A DNA stretch of 64,000 bases, taken from contig NZ_DS544873.1 of NCBI RefSeq assembly GCF_000154725.1, forward strand, positions 1,900,727-1,964,726, written 5' to 3'. How positions within the stretch are numbered: the first letter of the stretch is position 1; each line of letters begins with the position of its first letter. This document shows, in pieces, positions 52,461-61,196 of the stretch. A program made the translations under genes and the position numbers. The stretch comes from Kordia algicida OT-1 (GTDB taxonomy: Bacteria; Bacteroidota; Bacteroidia; Flavobacteriales; Flavobacteriaceae). The notes beneath the pieces were generated by a model. The model saw only the letters and a program-made list of their open reading frames with translations, made no database searches and was not told where the DNA came from.

Positions 52461-55400
52461 ATGAATTCCAAAATACAAGATCCATTCAGTCCGTTTAAAT
52501 ATTTTGAACGCAATCATATTTCTAAAAATTACATTATCAGCTTTGTCGTATTGGCTGGTTTAATGATGATTTGTGGCAACATCTTCAATATTTACGATTG
52601 GGTACAACATCCACAGTTTACAGAACCACAAGTTACAGGAGATTGGTTTAAAGCAAATACTACAGGATTTCAAAAAGCTGTTTTTTACGCTTTTTTTGTG
52701 TTCGATTTTGTTTGGGCATATATATTATGGCTTATACTACGTAAATATGTCGCTTCAAAAGTGAGCAAATCGTCATGGATTTATAAACTTTTCATTGTAT
52801 TTACAGTTATTGCGCTCGGTTTTGATTACATCGAAAATTCCTATTATATACTATGCAATGAATATCCTGAAACGATTGTAAACATTAAAAAAGTTGGATA
52901 CGCACTTGGTATTTTAGTCGTACTGCTTATTTGGTTACGCTATTCTCTAAAAGATCGCTTTGTGATCTTTAAAGAATTTATCACTTCTTCATGGATTAGT
53001 CTGATATTCTTAATCATCATAGGATTTACCTTGCCAAAAGCACCACAACTCAACTCCATTATTGTCGATTTGTATTATCATCCTGTTTGGTTTGTGATCG
53101 TATTACTGCTTATTTTTGCACCAATGTATTGCATTGTTCTTTCACACTATCCTAATTATTTTTTATTCTCAAAATCCAACAGAAAGTTTAAAGATAAGGT
53201 TTGGAAAATCTCAAAAAGGGTTAGTCTTTTTGGAATTATCTGGTATCGCAACGCAGATAATAAAGGCAATAACGATTATGAAAATTACATTAGTTTTTTA
53301 CGTAGAACTATCGGTGTTTTCTTCTATGGCGCTATTTTTTATATGTTGGCGTATACGGCAGATGCTAATTTTAATATCGATTCAAAACTCAACGGACTTG
53401 CAAGTGTATTAGTTTTCGGATTAATTTGGTGGTTGTATGTGCTAAAAAAACGTAAAGACAAATGGTATCACGATCATAAAAGTGCAATCAGTAAAATTGG
53501 TGATAACGTCTTTGAACTGATGTCGTATGATACAAATCAAGGAAATACAGTAATTGCAAAACAACAAACAGCTACACTTGAAGGAAAAGAAAAATTATCG
53601 ACTCCAATCAATACGTATTTGATCTTCTTAGTACTTACTATATTTTCACATATTGCATTACTGTTTTTGTTATTATTTTTTGAACATCCTTACAGATATT
53701 CTACAGTGGTTTTGAGTTTGCTATGTGTTACATTACAAGCCATTACCTATACATATTATCGAACCTATAGAACACTTTTTAGATATGCCTTTTTTAATGA
53801 AAAAATAAAAGCAGTTATCAAATCATTTTCAGTAATGCATAACGAAAATGATACACGAAGCTATGAAGAAAAAAAGGAGAAAATTGTAGAAGCTTTTGAA
53901 AAATATGAGTATTTCGGGCAAACTTCTTTTTTTAAAAAACTAGCTAAACTAAGAATCGGAAACTTGTCACTAGGCGCTATGAGCAACAATATCATCTTTT
54001 TACAAATTGTTTCTTATTTTGGATTTTTCAACGCATTACTATTATTCGGATTGAACATTTTTCCCACTTGGGCGATGAAGGTAAACTCAATCATCATTAT
54101 TATTTCCTATTTCTTTTTGTTGTACGGAATGATCGTTATCATCCTGAAACATTTTATTTATTATAATTTATCAAGAGAAAATTTTGCATTAGCTAACAAA
54201 GCAAAATACTTTTTCTTAATTGCTACCAGCGTTTTAGTACTTATCATTGTGAACCGCTTGGCAAGTGCTAATAATTTATTTGAACTTGAACAGATTCCTG
54301 AAACTGTAAATAAAGAAGATGTAAACCTGAATAATTATGTAGCCAATTTACCTGACACACGTTATTATATTGGTTGTTATGGTGGCGGAATGAAGGCAAA
54401 TGCGTGGACCATGACCGTGTTGAATGCTTTAGATAAAAACAATACACTATATGACAAAACCGTGTGCCTGTCTGGCGCTTCTGGCGGAACGATTGGTTTG
54501 ATTAATTATTCAGCGATTAAACATGTTAATAAAACACGAGAAAAACGAGAAGCCATCATTCGAAATATTGGTACAGAAAATATTTTATCTATGGATGTAA
54601 TACACTTGCTTGGTAGAGATTGGGTTTTACATATGTTGGTTCCTTGCGATTTAAAAGGAAAAGACCGATCAACCAGTGCCATGCGTACGTATGCAGAACA
54701 TACAGATGAGGAAGGTTTCTCGGAAGATGAATTTAATAAAAAATCATACAGACAATATTGGGCAGAAATGTATAAAGATAAAGACCACTTTCCAATTTTA
54801 ATAAGCAATACTACCAATATTAAAGGACGACAAGGAATGGCAGTTTCAATTTCTGCTAGTGGTAAAGCTGAAAAACGCTTGTATTTTGGAGCAGATGATA
54901 TTTTAGAACTTCCCAATAATAAAACATTGAGTTTTTACAACGCAGTTTCTACTACAAATCGATTTCCGTTGATTAGTCCTGCAGCAACTATTGAAGGTGT
55001 CGGACAGTATAATGATGGTGGATTGTATGAAAACTCAGGTTTATTATCTGCTTTTAAATTGTATGAAGCTATCAATACGATAGACACATCTACTACAGTA
55101 AAAAAAACAGTTTTCATCAACATTATCAATGATAAATCGGCATATGTAAAATATCGCATGCAGGAAATTATGGAAGATTGTCACGGCGGAGCTATTAATA
55201 AATCGAGTGAAATTTCTGCAATTTTAAACTCGGTGGCGGCAACAGAGATGTTTCCAGGTTATATAAAAGATAAGTTGCACTATATGGATTCGAAAAACGC
55301 AAACATAAGCTTTGAAAGCATCTATTTACCACATAAATTTAGTTTGGAAGATGTAAAGGCAATTTACGGGCAACAAATTAAAGATACTGTTTGCGTGCGA

Positions 55401-55586
55401 AGAATTACAGAAATTATTGAAGAAAACAATACTGAAATTAAAGATTTGATGAAAGGTGCTTCCAAAGAAACCAATACGATTATTGAACCTGCCATGAGTC
55501 GCGTAATGGCGAAACCAGCTTTTGATTTTATGCAGTATATGCTAAATCATAGTTGCGTAAAACCTATTGTAGAGAAGTTTCAGTAA
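52461..55586 (+). CDS. Large multi-spanning membrane protein with patatin-like phospholipase domain
   Basis: The 1041-residue protein starts at the ATG 52461 (MNSKIQDPFSPFKYFERN); an upstream in-frame ATG lies in a hairpin. The first ~600 residues hold about ten membrane helices in clusters. The C-terminal cytosolic or periplasmic domain is patatin-like: oxyanion glycine run GGGMKA (641-646), nucleophile S674 in GASGG (672-676), and DGG with D852. It should hydrolyse acyl esters or phospholipids. The N-terminal domain is unrecognised, and such a fusion is unusual. It is monocistronic. Confidence 0.8.
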   Translation: MNSKIQDPFSPFKYFERNHISKNYIISFVVLAGLMMICGNIFNIYDWVQHPQFTEPQVTGDWFKANTTGFQKAVFYAFFVFDFVWAYILWLILRKYVASKVSKSSWIYKLFIVFTVIALGFDYIENSYYILCNEYPETIVNIKKVGYALGILVVLLIWLRYSLKDRFVIFKEFITSSWISLIFLIIIGFTLPKAPQLNSIIVDLYYHPVWFVIVLLLIFAPMYCIVLSHYPNYFLFSKSNRKFKDKVWKISKRVSLFGIIWYRNADNKGNNDYENYISFLRRTIGVFFYGAIFYMLAYTADANFNIDSKLNGLASVLVFGLIWWLYVLKKRKDKWYHDHKSAISKIGDNVFELMSYDTNQGNTVIAKQQTATLEGKEKLSTPINTYLIFLVLTIFSHIALLFLLLFFEHPYRYSTVVLSLLCVTLQAITYTYYRTYRTLFRYAFFNEKIKAVIKSFSVMHNENDTRSYEEKKEKIVEAFEKYEYFGQTSFFKKLAKLRIGNLSLGAMSNNIIFLQIVSYFGFFNALLLFGLNIFPTWAMKVNSIIIIISYFFLLYGMIVIILKHFIYYNLSRENFALANKAKYFFLIATSVLVLIIVNRLASANNLFELEQIPETVNKEDVNLNNYVANLPDTRYYIGCYGGGMKANAWTMTVLNALDKNNTLYDKTVCLSGASGGTIGLINYSAIKHVNKTREKREAIIRNIGTENILSMDVIHLLGRDWVLHMLVPCDLKGKDRSTSAMRTYAEHTDEEGFSEDEFNKKSYRQYWAEMYKDKDHFPILISNTTNIKGRQGMAVSISASGKAEKRLYFGADDILELPNNKTLSFYNAVSTTNRFPLISPAATIEGVGQYNDGGLYENSGLLSAFKLYEAINTIDTSTTVKKTVFINIINDKSAYVKYRMQEIMEDCHGGAINKSSEISAILNSVAATEMFPGYIKDKLHYMDSKNANISFESIYLPHKFSLEDVKAIYGQQIKDTVCVRRITEIIEENNTEIKDLMKGASKETNTIIEPAMSRVMAKPAFDFMQYMLNHSCVKPIVEKFQ

Positions 55587-56044
55587 GTTTGGTTTTTAAT
55601 GTGTTTTTTAACTTTTTTAAAGAGTCTTTTCTCCTGAAATCTGTACACGAACCAAAACCATATAGTAACAATTGGAAACATGAAAAGAAGCCAAAAAGGT
55701 AGATTTTCATTACTAAAAAAAAAGAAAATAGGAAATACGAAAGACAAAATTCCTGTGAAGAATAGTTCAATACGTAGTTTTGTAGTAAGTACTATTTCTG
55801 TTTTACCTTTTTCCAAAGCAATTAACTTGGCATATCCTTTTATTCCATCAAAATATGCAGCGTTATCATCAAGTATAATAGTACCTACAGAAAAATTTGC
55901 AAGAAATTTGAATTCATTATCTGAAATCCATTTGACGCTAAATTCGCAATCGTTTTCTTGTTGCAGTTTTTCTTTTAACTCTGCAATTGAACCTTTACAT
56001 GTAATTGATTCTTTTAAAAAAATGCGTCCAATTAAACTTTTCAT
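55580..56044 (-). CDS. Hypothetical protein with two membrane segments
   Basis: The 154-residue protein starts at the ATG 56042-56044, which overlaps the preceding stop codon by one base (TAATG). The longer ATG at 56155 would lie inside that gene. The soluble N-terminal half has MKSLIGRIFLKESITCKG and a beta-rich middle. Two hydrophobic helices (about 95-113 and 116-135) lead to a basic tail. No family is recognised. It is the last gene of a three-gene unit; its 3' end overlaps the end of the convergent patatin-like gene by 7 bp. Confidence 0.72.
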   Translation of the reverse strand: MKSLIGRIFLKESITCKGSIAELKEKLQQENDCEFSVKWISDNEFKFLANFSVGTIILDDNAAYFDGIKGYAKLIALEKGKTEIVLTTKLRIELFFTGILSFVFPIFFFFSNENLPFWLLFMFPIVTIWFWFVYRFQEKRLFKKVKKHIKNQTY

Positions 56045-57111
56045 TAATTCCTCAAAAAGTTCAACTTCGCAATACGATTTTTCCCCGCAGCATACGCGGT
56101 GGAATCGTTGATAAATTTGATTGTGTAAAATCCTTCGTCCGAAAGATGTTTCCAAGTGTTTCCGGCATCATTTGAATAATCGATTCCTTTGAAACCAACT
56201 GCGACCAATGCTTTTGCATCACTATTGGGCACATATTGCACACAACTTCGATATGCTGGATTTGTGTTTTTTGCGACAATTTGCCATGTTTTTCCGCCAT
56301 CAGAAGTCCTAATTTTGTTGGCTTCGTTGCTATCAGGTTTTGTATAATCGCCACCAATCGCAAATCCGTTTTTCGCATCATAAAAATCTAGCGAATACAT
56401 TCCTGTCGTTTCAATTCCTTGTACAATTGGCGTTTCAAATACATTCCAAGTTTTGCCTTTATCTGCTGAATGCAGAATTCTACTCGCCTTTCCTCCTGTG
56501 GCAATCCAAACATTGTCATCAACAATTGAAATATTCGTATTGCTTGCCGCAAAAGCAGCTTCTCCTTCTTTCGCTTTTGGCAGTTGATCGCAGGAAACTT
56601 TCTGCCAAGTATTTCCGCCATCACGTGTGATAATGATACTGATACAATCGGCAGTCGGATCGCCCATGGCAATGCCTTCTTGTTCATTCCAAAAAGCAAT
56701 TGCATCGTAAAATACTTTTTCGTGTGCTTCTTTGTAAACTAACTTTACTTCGCCATTCTGAGTGATTTTAAACAGCAATGCTGGATTTACAATACTGACT
56801 CCAAACGTTGTATTATTTACATGCGCAACTGCTCTAAAACTTACATTTAAGGTGTCTGATACTTTTTCTGAAAGTAAATTTGTATGTGTGTTTGCTGTTG
56901 CGTTGTAATGTCCGATAGTTGTTTTATTTCCGCCATAAATCAAATCGTTTGTTGGCGTTACTGCAATGGCTCTGATGCTGATGGAATCGTTAAAAATAGG
57001 CGTAATTTTAACAGATGAAATTGTTTTTTTGACAATAGGCGTTGCTTCTTTTTTTGTTGCTTCACAAGAGAATAATAAGGTCGCAATGAGCAATGAAATT
57101 AAAATACGCAT
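56044..57111 (-). CDS. YCF48/BNR-repeat lipoprotein
   Basis: The 355-residue protein starts at the ATG 57109-57111 and has signal peptide MRILISLLIATLLFSC with lipobox cysteine C16. The body is a beta-propeller with Asp-box/YCF48-like repeats DGGNTWQKV, DKGKTWNVF, DGGKTWQIV and DAGNTWKHL. Such proteins bind partners or glycans, or help assembly (as Ycf48 does for photosystem II). The role here is unknown. The gene lies one base downstream of the membrane protein gene. Confidence 0.88.
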   Translation of the reverse strand: MRILISLLIATLLFSCEATKKEATPIVKKTISSVKITPIFNDSISIRAIAVTPTNDLIYGGNKTTIGHYNATANTHTNLLSEKVSDTLNVSFRAVAHVNNTTFGVSIVNPALLFKITQNGEVKLVYKEAHEKVFYDAIAFWNEQEGIAMGDPTADCISIIITRDGGNTWQKVSCDQLPKAKEGEAAFAASNTNISIVDDNVWIATGGKASRILHSADKGKTWNVFETPIVQGIETTGMYSLDFYDAKNGFAIGGDYTKPDSNEANKIRTSDGGKTWQIVAKNTNPAYRSCVQYVPNSDAKALVAVGFKGIDYSNDAGNTWKHLSDEGFYTIKFINDSTAYAAGKNRIAKLNFLRN

Positions 57112-57112
57112 G

Positions 57113-58126
57113 TTAGGTTTTGTTTGAGTTAAAAATTGATTGCCCAATGCCTTTTATTGAAAGTATATTTAGAGGAAACTCCATAAATACATGAACAAAG
57201 CTTAAAAATAAGAGTAACGTAAAGCCTATTTTATAATTGTAGAAATACAAGGCTACAGAAGCAATCCACATAGTAACTATGATAACCGAACGTTTTTGTG
57301 TGAGTCGTTTGTGCCAGCCAATTACGGAAGTTTTTGAGAACCAATTTAGGTAATGATACGTGTAAGCAAAAGCAATGAATATTTGAATTTTGATGAATAA
57401 CTTTCCTTCAAAGGAAAATCTGGTACCATCCGTGAGTCCAATAGCTTGTGAAATTTTGGCATTTAAGATGAACAACATATTGTCCTGATAAATGTTTTTG
57501 GTATCAAAACCTAAGATGTAATCAAAAGGTCGTACGGTTAGAAAAATGATAAAAACTGGCGCTAAGAACATTAAAATAACGTTGAAACTACCAATTCTAC
57601 TTTTTGATTTTAAATTTCCATACCACATAAATAAGATTGTGAATATGTATACGTGAATGACCGTTGGAAGAAAGATACCAACTAGCAAATGATATATTGA
57701 TAAGTTGTGAAATACCACTGCTAATACACAACCTAAAGCAAAGGTAATGTATTGATAGGTGGTGTTTTTAAATACGGTAAAACCAATTGCTCCAACTATT
57801 GATATGAATAAACAGGCGTTAAAATATGCAGGAAGAACATTGGTTATAAAAAGTATTGTTTCTGAATTTATGTGTTCTTCTGGTGTGATTAAACGAACTA
57901 ACGGCGGAAATGATATTAGTATTGCAGAGATAACAACAATATAAATCCAAAATTTACTCGCTACAAAATAGTTTTTATCTCGAATCCAATTGATTTCTGT
58001 CAGATAATGCAAAGGTCCTAAAACTGCATAGGAAAATAGAAAAAGTTCAAAGGGCAACCAATATGCCAAAAAGAAAGATAATACAATCAATCCTGTGTTT
58101 AGAAGATCTAAGTTAGCCGTTTTCAT
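57113..58126 (-). CDS. Polytopic membrane protein, hypothetical
   Basis: The 337-residue protein has about nine membrane helices. Histidines and polar residues sit inside or at the edges of the helices (YAVLGPLHYLTEINW, AVVFHNLSIYHLLVG, AYTYHYLNWF, and LSFVHVFMEFPLN), faintly recalling Brp/Blh beta-carotene cleavage proteins and other histidine-rich membrane oxygenases. I cannot assign a family. It heads a unit with the YCF48-like lipoprotein (1 bp) and the small membrane protein. Confidence 0.75.
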   Translation of the reverse strand: MKTANLDLLNTGLIVLSFFLAYWLPFELFLFSYAVLGPLHYLTEINWIRDKNYFVASKFWIYIVVISAILISFPPLVRLITPEEHINSETILFITNVLPAYFNACLFISIVGAIGFTVFKNTTYQYITFALGCVLAVVFHNLSIYHLLVGIFLPTVIHVYIFTILFMWYGNLKSKSRIGSFNVILMFLAPVFIIFLTVRPFDYILGFDTKNIYQDNMLFILNAKISQAIGLTDGTRFSFEGKLFIKIQIFIAFAYTYHYLNWFSKTSVIGWHKRLTQKRSVIIVTMWIASVALYFYNYKIGFTLLLFLSFVHVFMEFPLNILSIKGIGQSIFNSNKT

Positions 58127-58140
58127 ATGGTTTAAAAATA

Positions 58141-58171
58141 GAAAAAGCTTCGTAAACCACGAAGCTTTTTC
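58141..58171 (-). terminator. Terminator of the T9SS adhesin gene
   Basis: GAAAAAGCTTCGT and ACGAAGCTTTTTC pair perfectly around AAACC. The minus strand continues into a T-rich stretch. Confidence 0.86.
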
Positions 58172-58203
58172 TGTTATTTTAAAGATTGAATCTTAAGAAT
58201 ATA

Positions 58204-60972
58204 TTATTCAACAATCATTTTTCTAGTGGCAACTTTCTTAGTTCCTACATACAATGTGTAGTAGTACATACCAGAAGATAATGTTCTTGTATTAATGTCT
58301 AATTCCTGATCTCCTTTTTGAGCTAAATCTACAATTGAGATTACTTGTCCTGCTGTATTTACAAATACCATTTTTGCGTCTCCACTCATGTCTTGTGGTA
58401 CAAAGTAACGGATTGAAGAAGTATCATTGAAAGGGTTTGGAATGTTTTGATATAAAACCGCGCCACTTCTTGATGCTGGCGATCCACCTGGCAATGATAA
58501 TGTTCCATCACATGCACATGCTTCAATTGCTTCAATTCTTGTTGTTAAATCATCAATTTGAGCTTGTTGTGCTGTATTTTCTGCTTCTAATGTGGATAAG
58601 ATTGGAGATAAATCAACGTTTACAGAAGTTCCTCCTTCAATAGCAACTGTTAAGGTACTTCCTGATAAAGTTGCTGAAGTTAAGTTTTGATCGTCAGTTC
58701 CTGTTCCATCTTGAATCACAGCTAAATCAACTCCAGTTCCACCTGAAATATTTAAAGTTGTTCCTGATAAAGATAAATTTTGACTATCTGTATTGTCTAA
58801 GTATGGAGATAAATCTACCGTAGAAGCATTTCCTGTGATACTTAAAATATCAGAAGCTACTGAGATTGCTTGCGCATCTGTTCCTGTTCCATCTTGAATT
58901 ACTGATAAATCAACTCCTGTTCCTCCAGAAATATTTAAGGTTGTTCCTGATAAAGATAGATCTTGCTCATCAGTATTATCTAAATATCCTGATAAATCTA
59001 CTGTTGTAGCGCCACCAGAAATGCTTAATACATTCGCAGCAATTGCTAAATCTTGATTATCGGTGTTGTCCAAGTATGGAGATAAATCTACCGTTCCAGC
59101 ATCACCTGTAATGCTAAGTACATCACCCGAAACTGAAATTGCTTGACTATCCGTATTGTCTAAATATCCTGATAAATCTACCGTTGTAGCACCACCAGAA
59201 ATACTTAATACATTCGCTGCAATTGCTAAATCTTGATTATCTGTGTTGTCTAAGTATGGAGATAAATCTACCGTTCCTGCATCACCTGTAATGCTCAACA
59301 CATCACCTGAAACTGAAATTGCTTGTGCATCTGTATTATCTAAGTATGGAGAAAGATCAACGGTACCTGCACTTCCAGTAATACTTAATACGTCACCAGC
59401 AACCGAAATTGCTTGTTCGTCTGTATTCATATTTGTTTCCCAAGAATCTCCATCCCAGTAATAAATACTATCAGTTTCGGTATCATACACTGTCATACCT
59501 TCATCGGTTGCTCCTAATGAACTTCCAAAAGTTGTTCGCTCTGCAGTAGTCATTCTATTTAAGTGTAAACCTTTGGTTGCTCCTGTTAAGTCTAAAGAAG
59601 CATTTGCATTTGGTGTATCTGTTCCGATACCTACGCTTAATGGATTTGTAGCTCCACCAAGAACCATAGTATTATCATTTATAGCAGTAGCTGCATTACC
59701 AATAGCAACTGAGTTTGTACCTTGCACATTTGCAGCAACTCCAATAGCAATATTATTTGTAGGATCTAAAGCACTTGGATCTGTTGAAGTAGCTTGGTAA
59801 CCAATGACAATGGCTCCATCATTTTGTGCTACAGTTGTAGAACCTATTGCTACAGCAAATTGATTATCTACATCTACAGAACGTCCAATACCTACTACAT
59901 CATTTTCTTCAATATCTACACGATCACCAATACCAACAGAATAGTCTGCTAGATTTGTCATATTTCCTAAATACCCCATCATAATAGAATAATCTCCACG
60001 AATATCATGATCGATACCCATAGAAATAGAGTATTGTCCATCTAGGAACGATTCATTACCGAATCCCATTACGTTGTTGTTACTTGCTGTAATATTATAC
60101 CCGAAGAACATTGTATTAGAACGGTTTGTGTTGTCAAAATCTGCTTGCGATCCCATACCTACATTGTATTGTCCTTCACGGTTTGTAAAACCAGCAGAAA
60201 AACCTACATATGTATTGTGGTTTGCGTTAGCTGTATTATTTGTACGGTTGTTATCCCAACCTGCTTGTGCTCCAATGAACGTGTTGTAATCTGCCCATTC
60301 TGTTGCTACACCTGCAGCAGCACCTACCATTGTATTATAAATACCATCTCCAATATCAATTGCAGCAGAATCTCCAACTCCCGTGTTGTGGTGACCATCG
60401 TCAACATCACTCATCGCTTCACTACCAATACCAGTGTTACGATATCCTACATCAGAAGAAATACCTACTTCATTACCAACAAATGTTTGTTTGTAACCTG
60501 TAGTATTGCTAAAACCTGCATCTTCTCCTATGAATGTGTTCTCGTAACCAGTAGTGTTGTTTGCTCCAGATTCTTCTCCGACGAATGTGTTATCATAACC
60601 AGTCGTGTTATTCTCTCCTGATTCAGCACCGATAAAGGTGTTATCTCCACCATTGATATTTAATCGTCCAGCTTCATATCCAATAAACGTGTTATCGAAA
60701 CCAGTTGTATTTGAATATCCTGCCAGATATCCAATGGCAACAAGCTCACTTGTGGTGACGCTTCGCCCTGCACTATACCCAAATAAGGTATTTCTTGAAC
60801 CAGAAGTAACAAAGCTACCTGTACTATCTCCATAAAATGTGTTGAAGTCTCCAGAAGAAATCGATACTCCTGAACCAGTACCCATAGTTTCGTTTAACGT
60901 TTGTGCCTGTAAGCCCGTAATTCCGAGGAAGCTTAATACAAACACAACTACGAGGGGTAATTGTTTTTTCAT
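58204..60972 (-). CDS. T9SS-exported surface protein with YadA-like head repeats
   Basis: The 922-residue protein has a signal peptide (to about residue 23). A head follows of about 25 short NTFIGYEAG/GNNTTGYDNTFVG-like repeats (about 35-430), which resemble the Hep_Hag/YadA trimeric-adhesin head. Nine ~28-residue beta-repeats built on LSITG/TVDLSPYLDNTD fill about 515-785. A short coiled coil (AENTAQQAQIDDLTTRIEAI) precedes a type A T9SS C-terminal domain (about 834-922, YQNIPNPFNDTSSI). It is probably a trimeric surface adhesin anchored or secreted by T9SS. It is monocistronic. Confidence 0.88.
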   Translation of the reverse strand: MKKQLPLVVVFVLSFLGITGLQAQTLNETMGTGSGVSISSGDFNTFYGDSTGSFVTSGSRNTLFGYSAGRSVTTSELVAIGYLAGYSNTTGFDNTFIGYEAGRLNINGGDNTFIGAESGENNTTGYDNTFVGEESGANNTTGYENTFIGEDAGFSNTTGYKQTFVGNEVGISSDVGYRNTGIGSEAMSDVDDGHHNTGVGDSAAIDIGDGIYNTMVGAAAGVATEWADYNTFIGAQAGWDNNRTNNTANANHNTYVGFSAGFTNREGQYNVGMGSQADFDNTNRSNTMFFGYNITASNNNVMGFGNESFLDGQYSISMGIDHDIRGDYSIMMGYLGNMTNLADYSVGIGDRVDIEENDVVGIGRSVDVDNQFAVAIGSTTVAQNDGAIVIGYQATSTDPSALDPTNNIAIGVAANVQGTNSVAIGNAATAINDNTMVLGGATNPLSVGIGTDTPNANASLDLTGATKGLHLNRMTTAERTTFGSSLGATDEGMTVYDTETDSIYYWDGDSWETNMNTDEQAISVAGDVLSITGSAGTVDLSPYLDNTDAQAISVSGDVLSITGDAGTVDLSPYLDNTDNQDLAIAANVLSISGGATTVDLSGYLDNTDSQAISVSGDVLSITGDAGTVDLSPYLDNTDNQDLAIAANVLSISGGATTVDLSGYLDNTDEQDLSLSGTTLNISGGTGVDLSVIQDGTGTDAQAISVASDILSITGNASTVDLSPYLDNTDSQNLSLSGTTLNISGGTGVDLAVIQDGTGTDDQNLTSATLSGSTLTVAIEGGTSVNVDLSPILSTLEAENTAQQAQIDDLTTRIEAIEACACDGTLSLPGGSPASRSGAVLYQNIPNPFNDTSSIRYFVPQDMSGDAKMVFVNTAGQVISIVDLAQKGDQELDINTRTLSSGMYYYTLYVGTKKVATRKMIVE
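58979..59338. repeat. Two near-identical 180-bp units within the adhesin gene
   Basis: Units starting at 58979 and 59159 share nearly all bases, with substitutions mostly at synonymous positions. The adjacent stretches back to about 58700 and on to about 59430 are more diverged versions. They can recombine to change the repeat number. Confidence 0.8.
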
Positions 60973-61196
60973 AATAGAATTGTTGTTAGTTTTTTGTAAA
61001 AATAAAATGGTTAATCAAATATAAAAAATATTAATTTAACATATCTTTCAAATATAATTAACTAATCATTAAGAAAGCTGCGTAATTATACCTGTTTTTA
61101 CCAAATCTGTGTATTTGACACCTTTTTATTTATAATTGGTTGTTTTTAGATTGAATAATTCTTTTATATTGCAGGGTAAAATTAACCTAACTGTAC

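Noticed and set aside
60145-60621. 158-codon frame opposite the adhesin gene
   Set aside because: It results from the repeated codons of the head region; its cysteine- and isoleucine-rich sequence is not protein-like.
58204-60972. Prophage tail-fibre gene
   Set aside because: The repeats are fibre-like, but there is a signal peptide, a T9SS C-terminal domain and no phage gene nearby.
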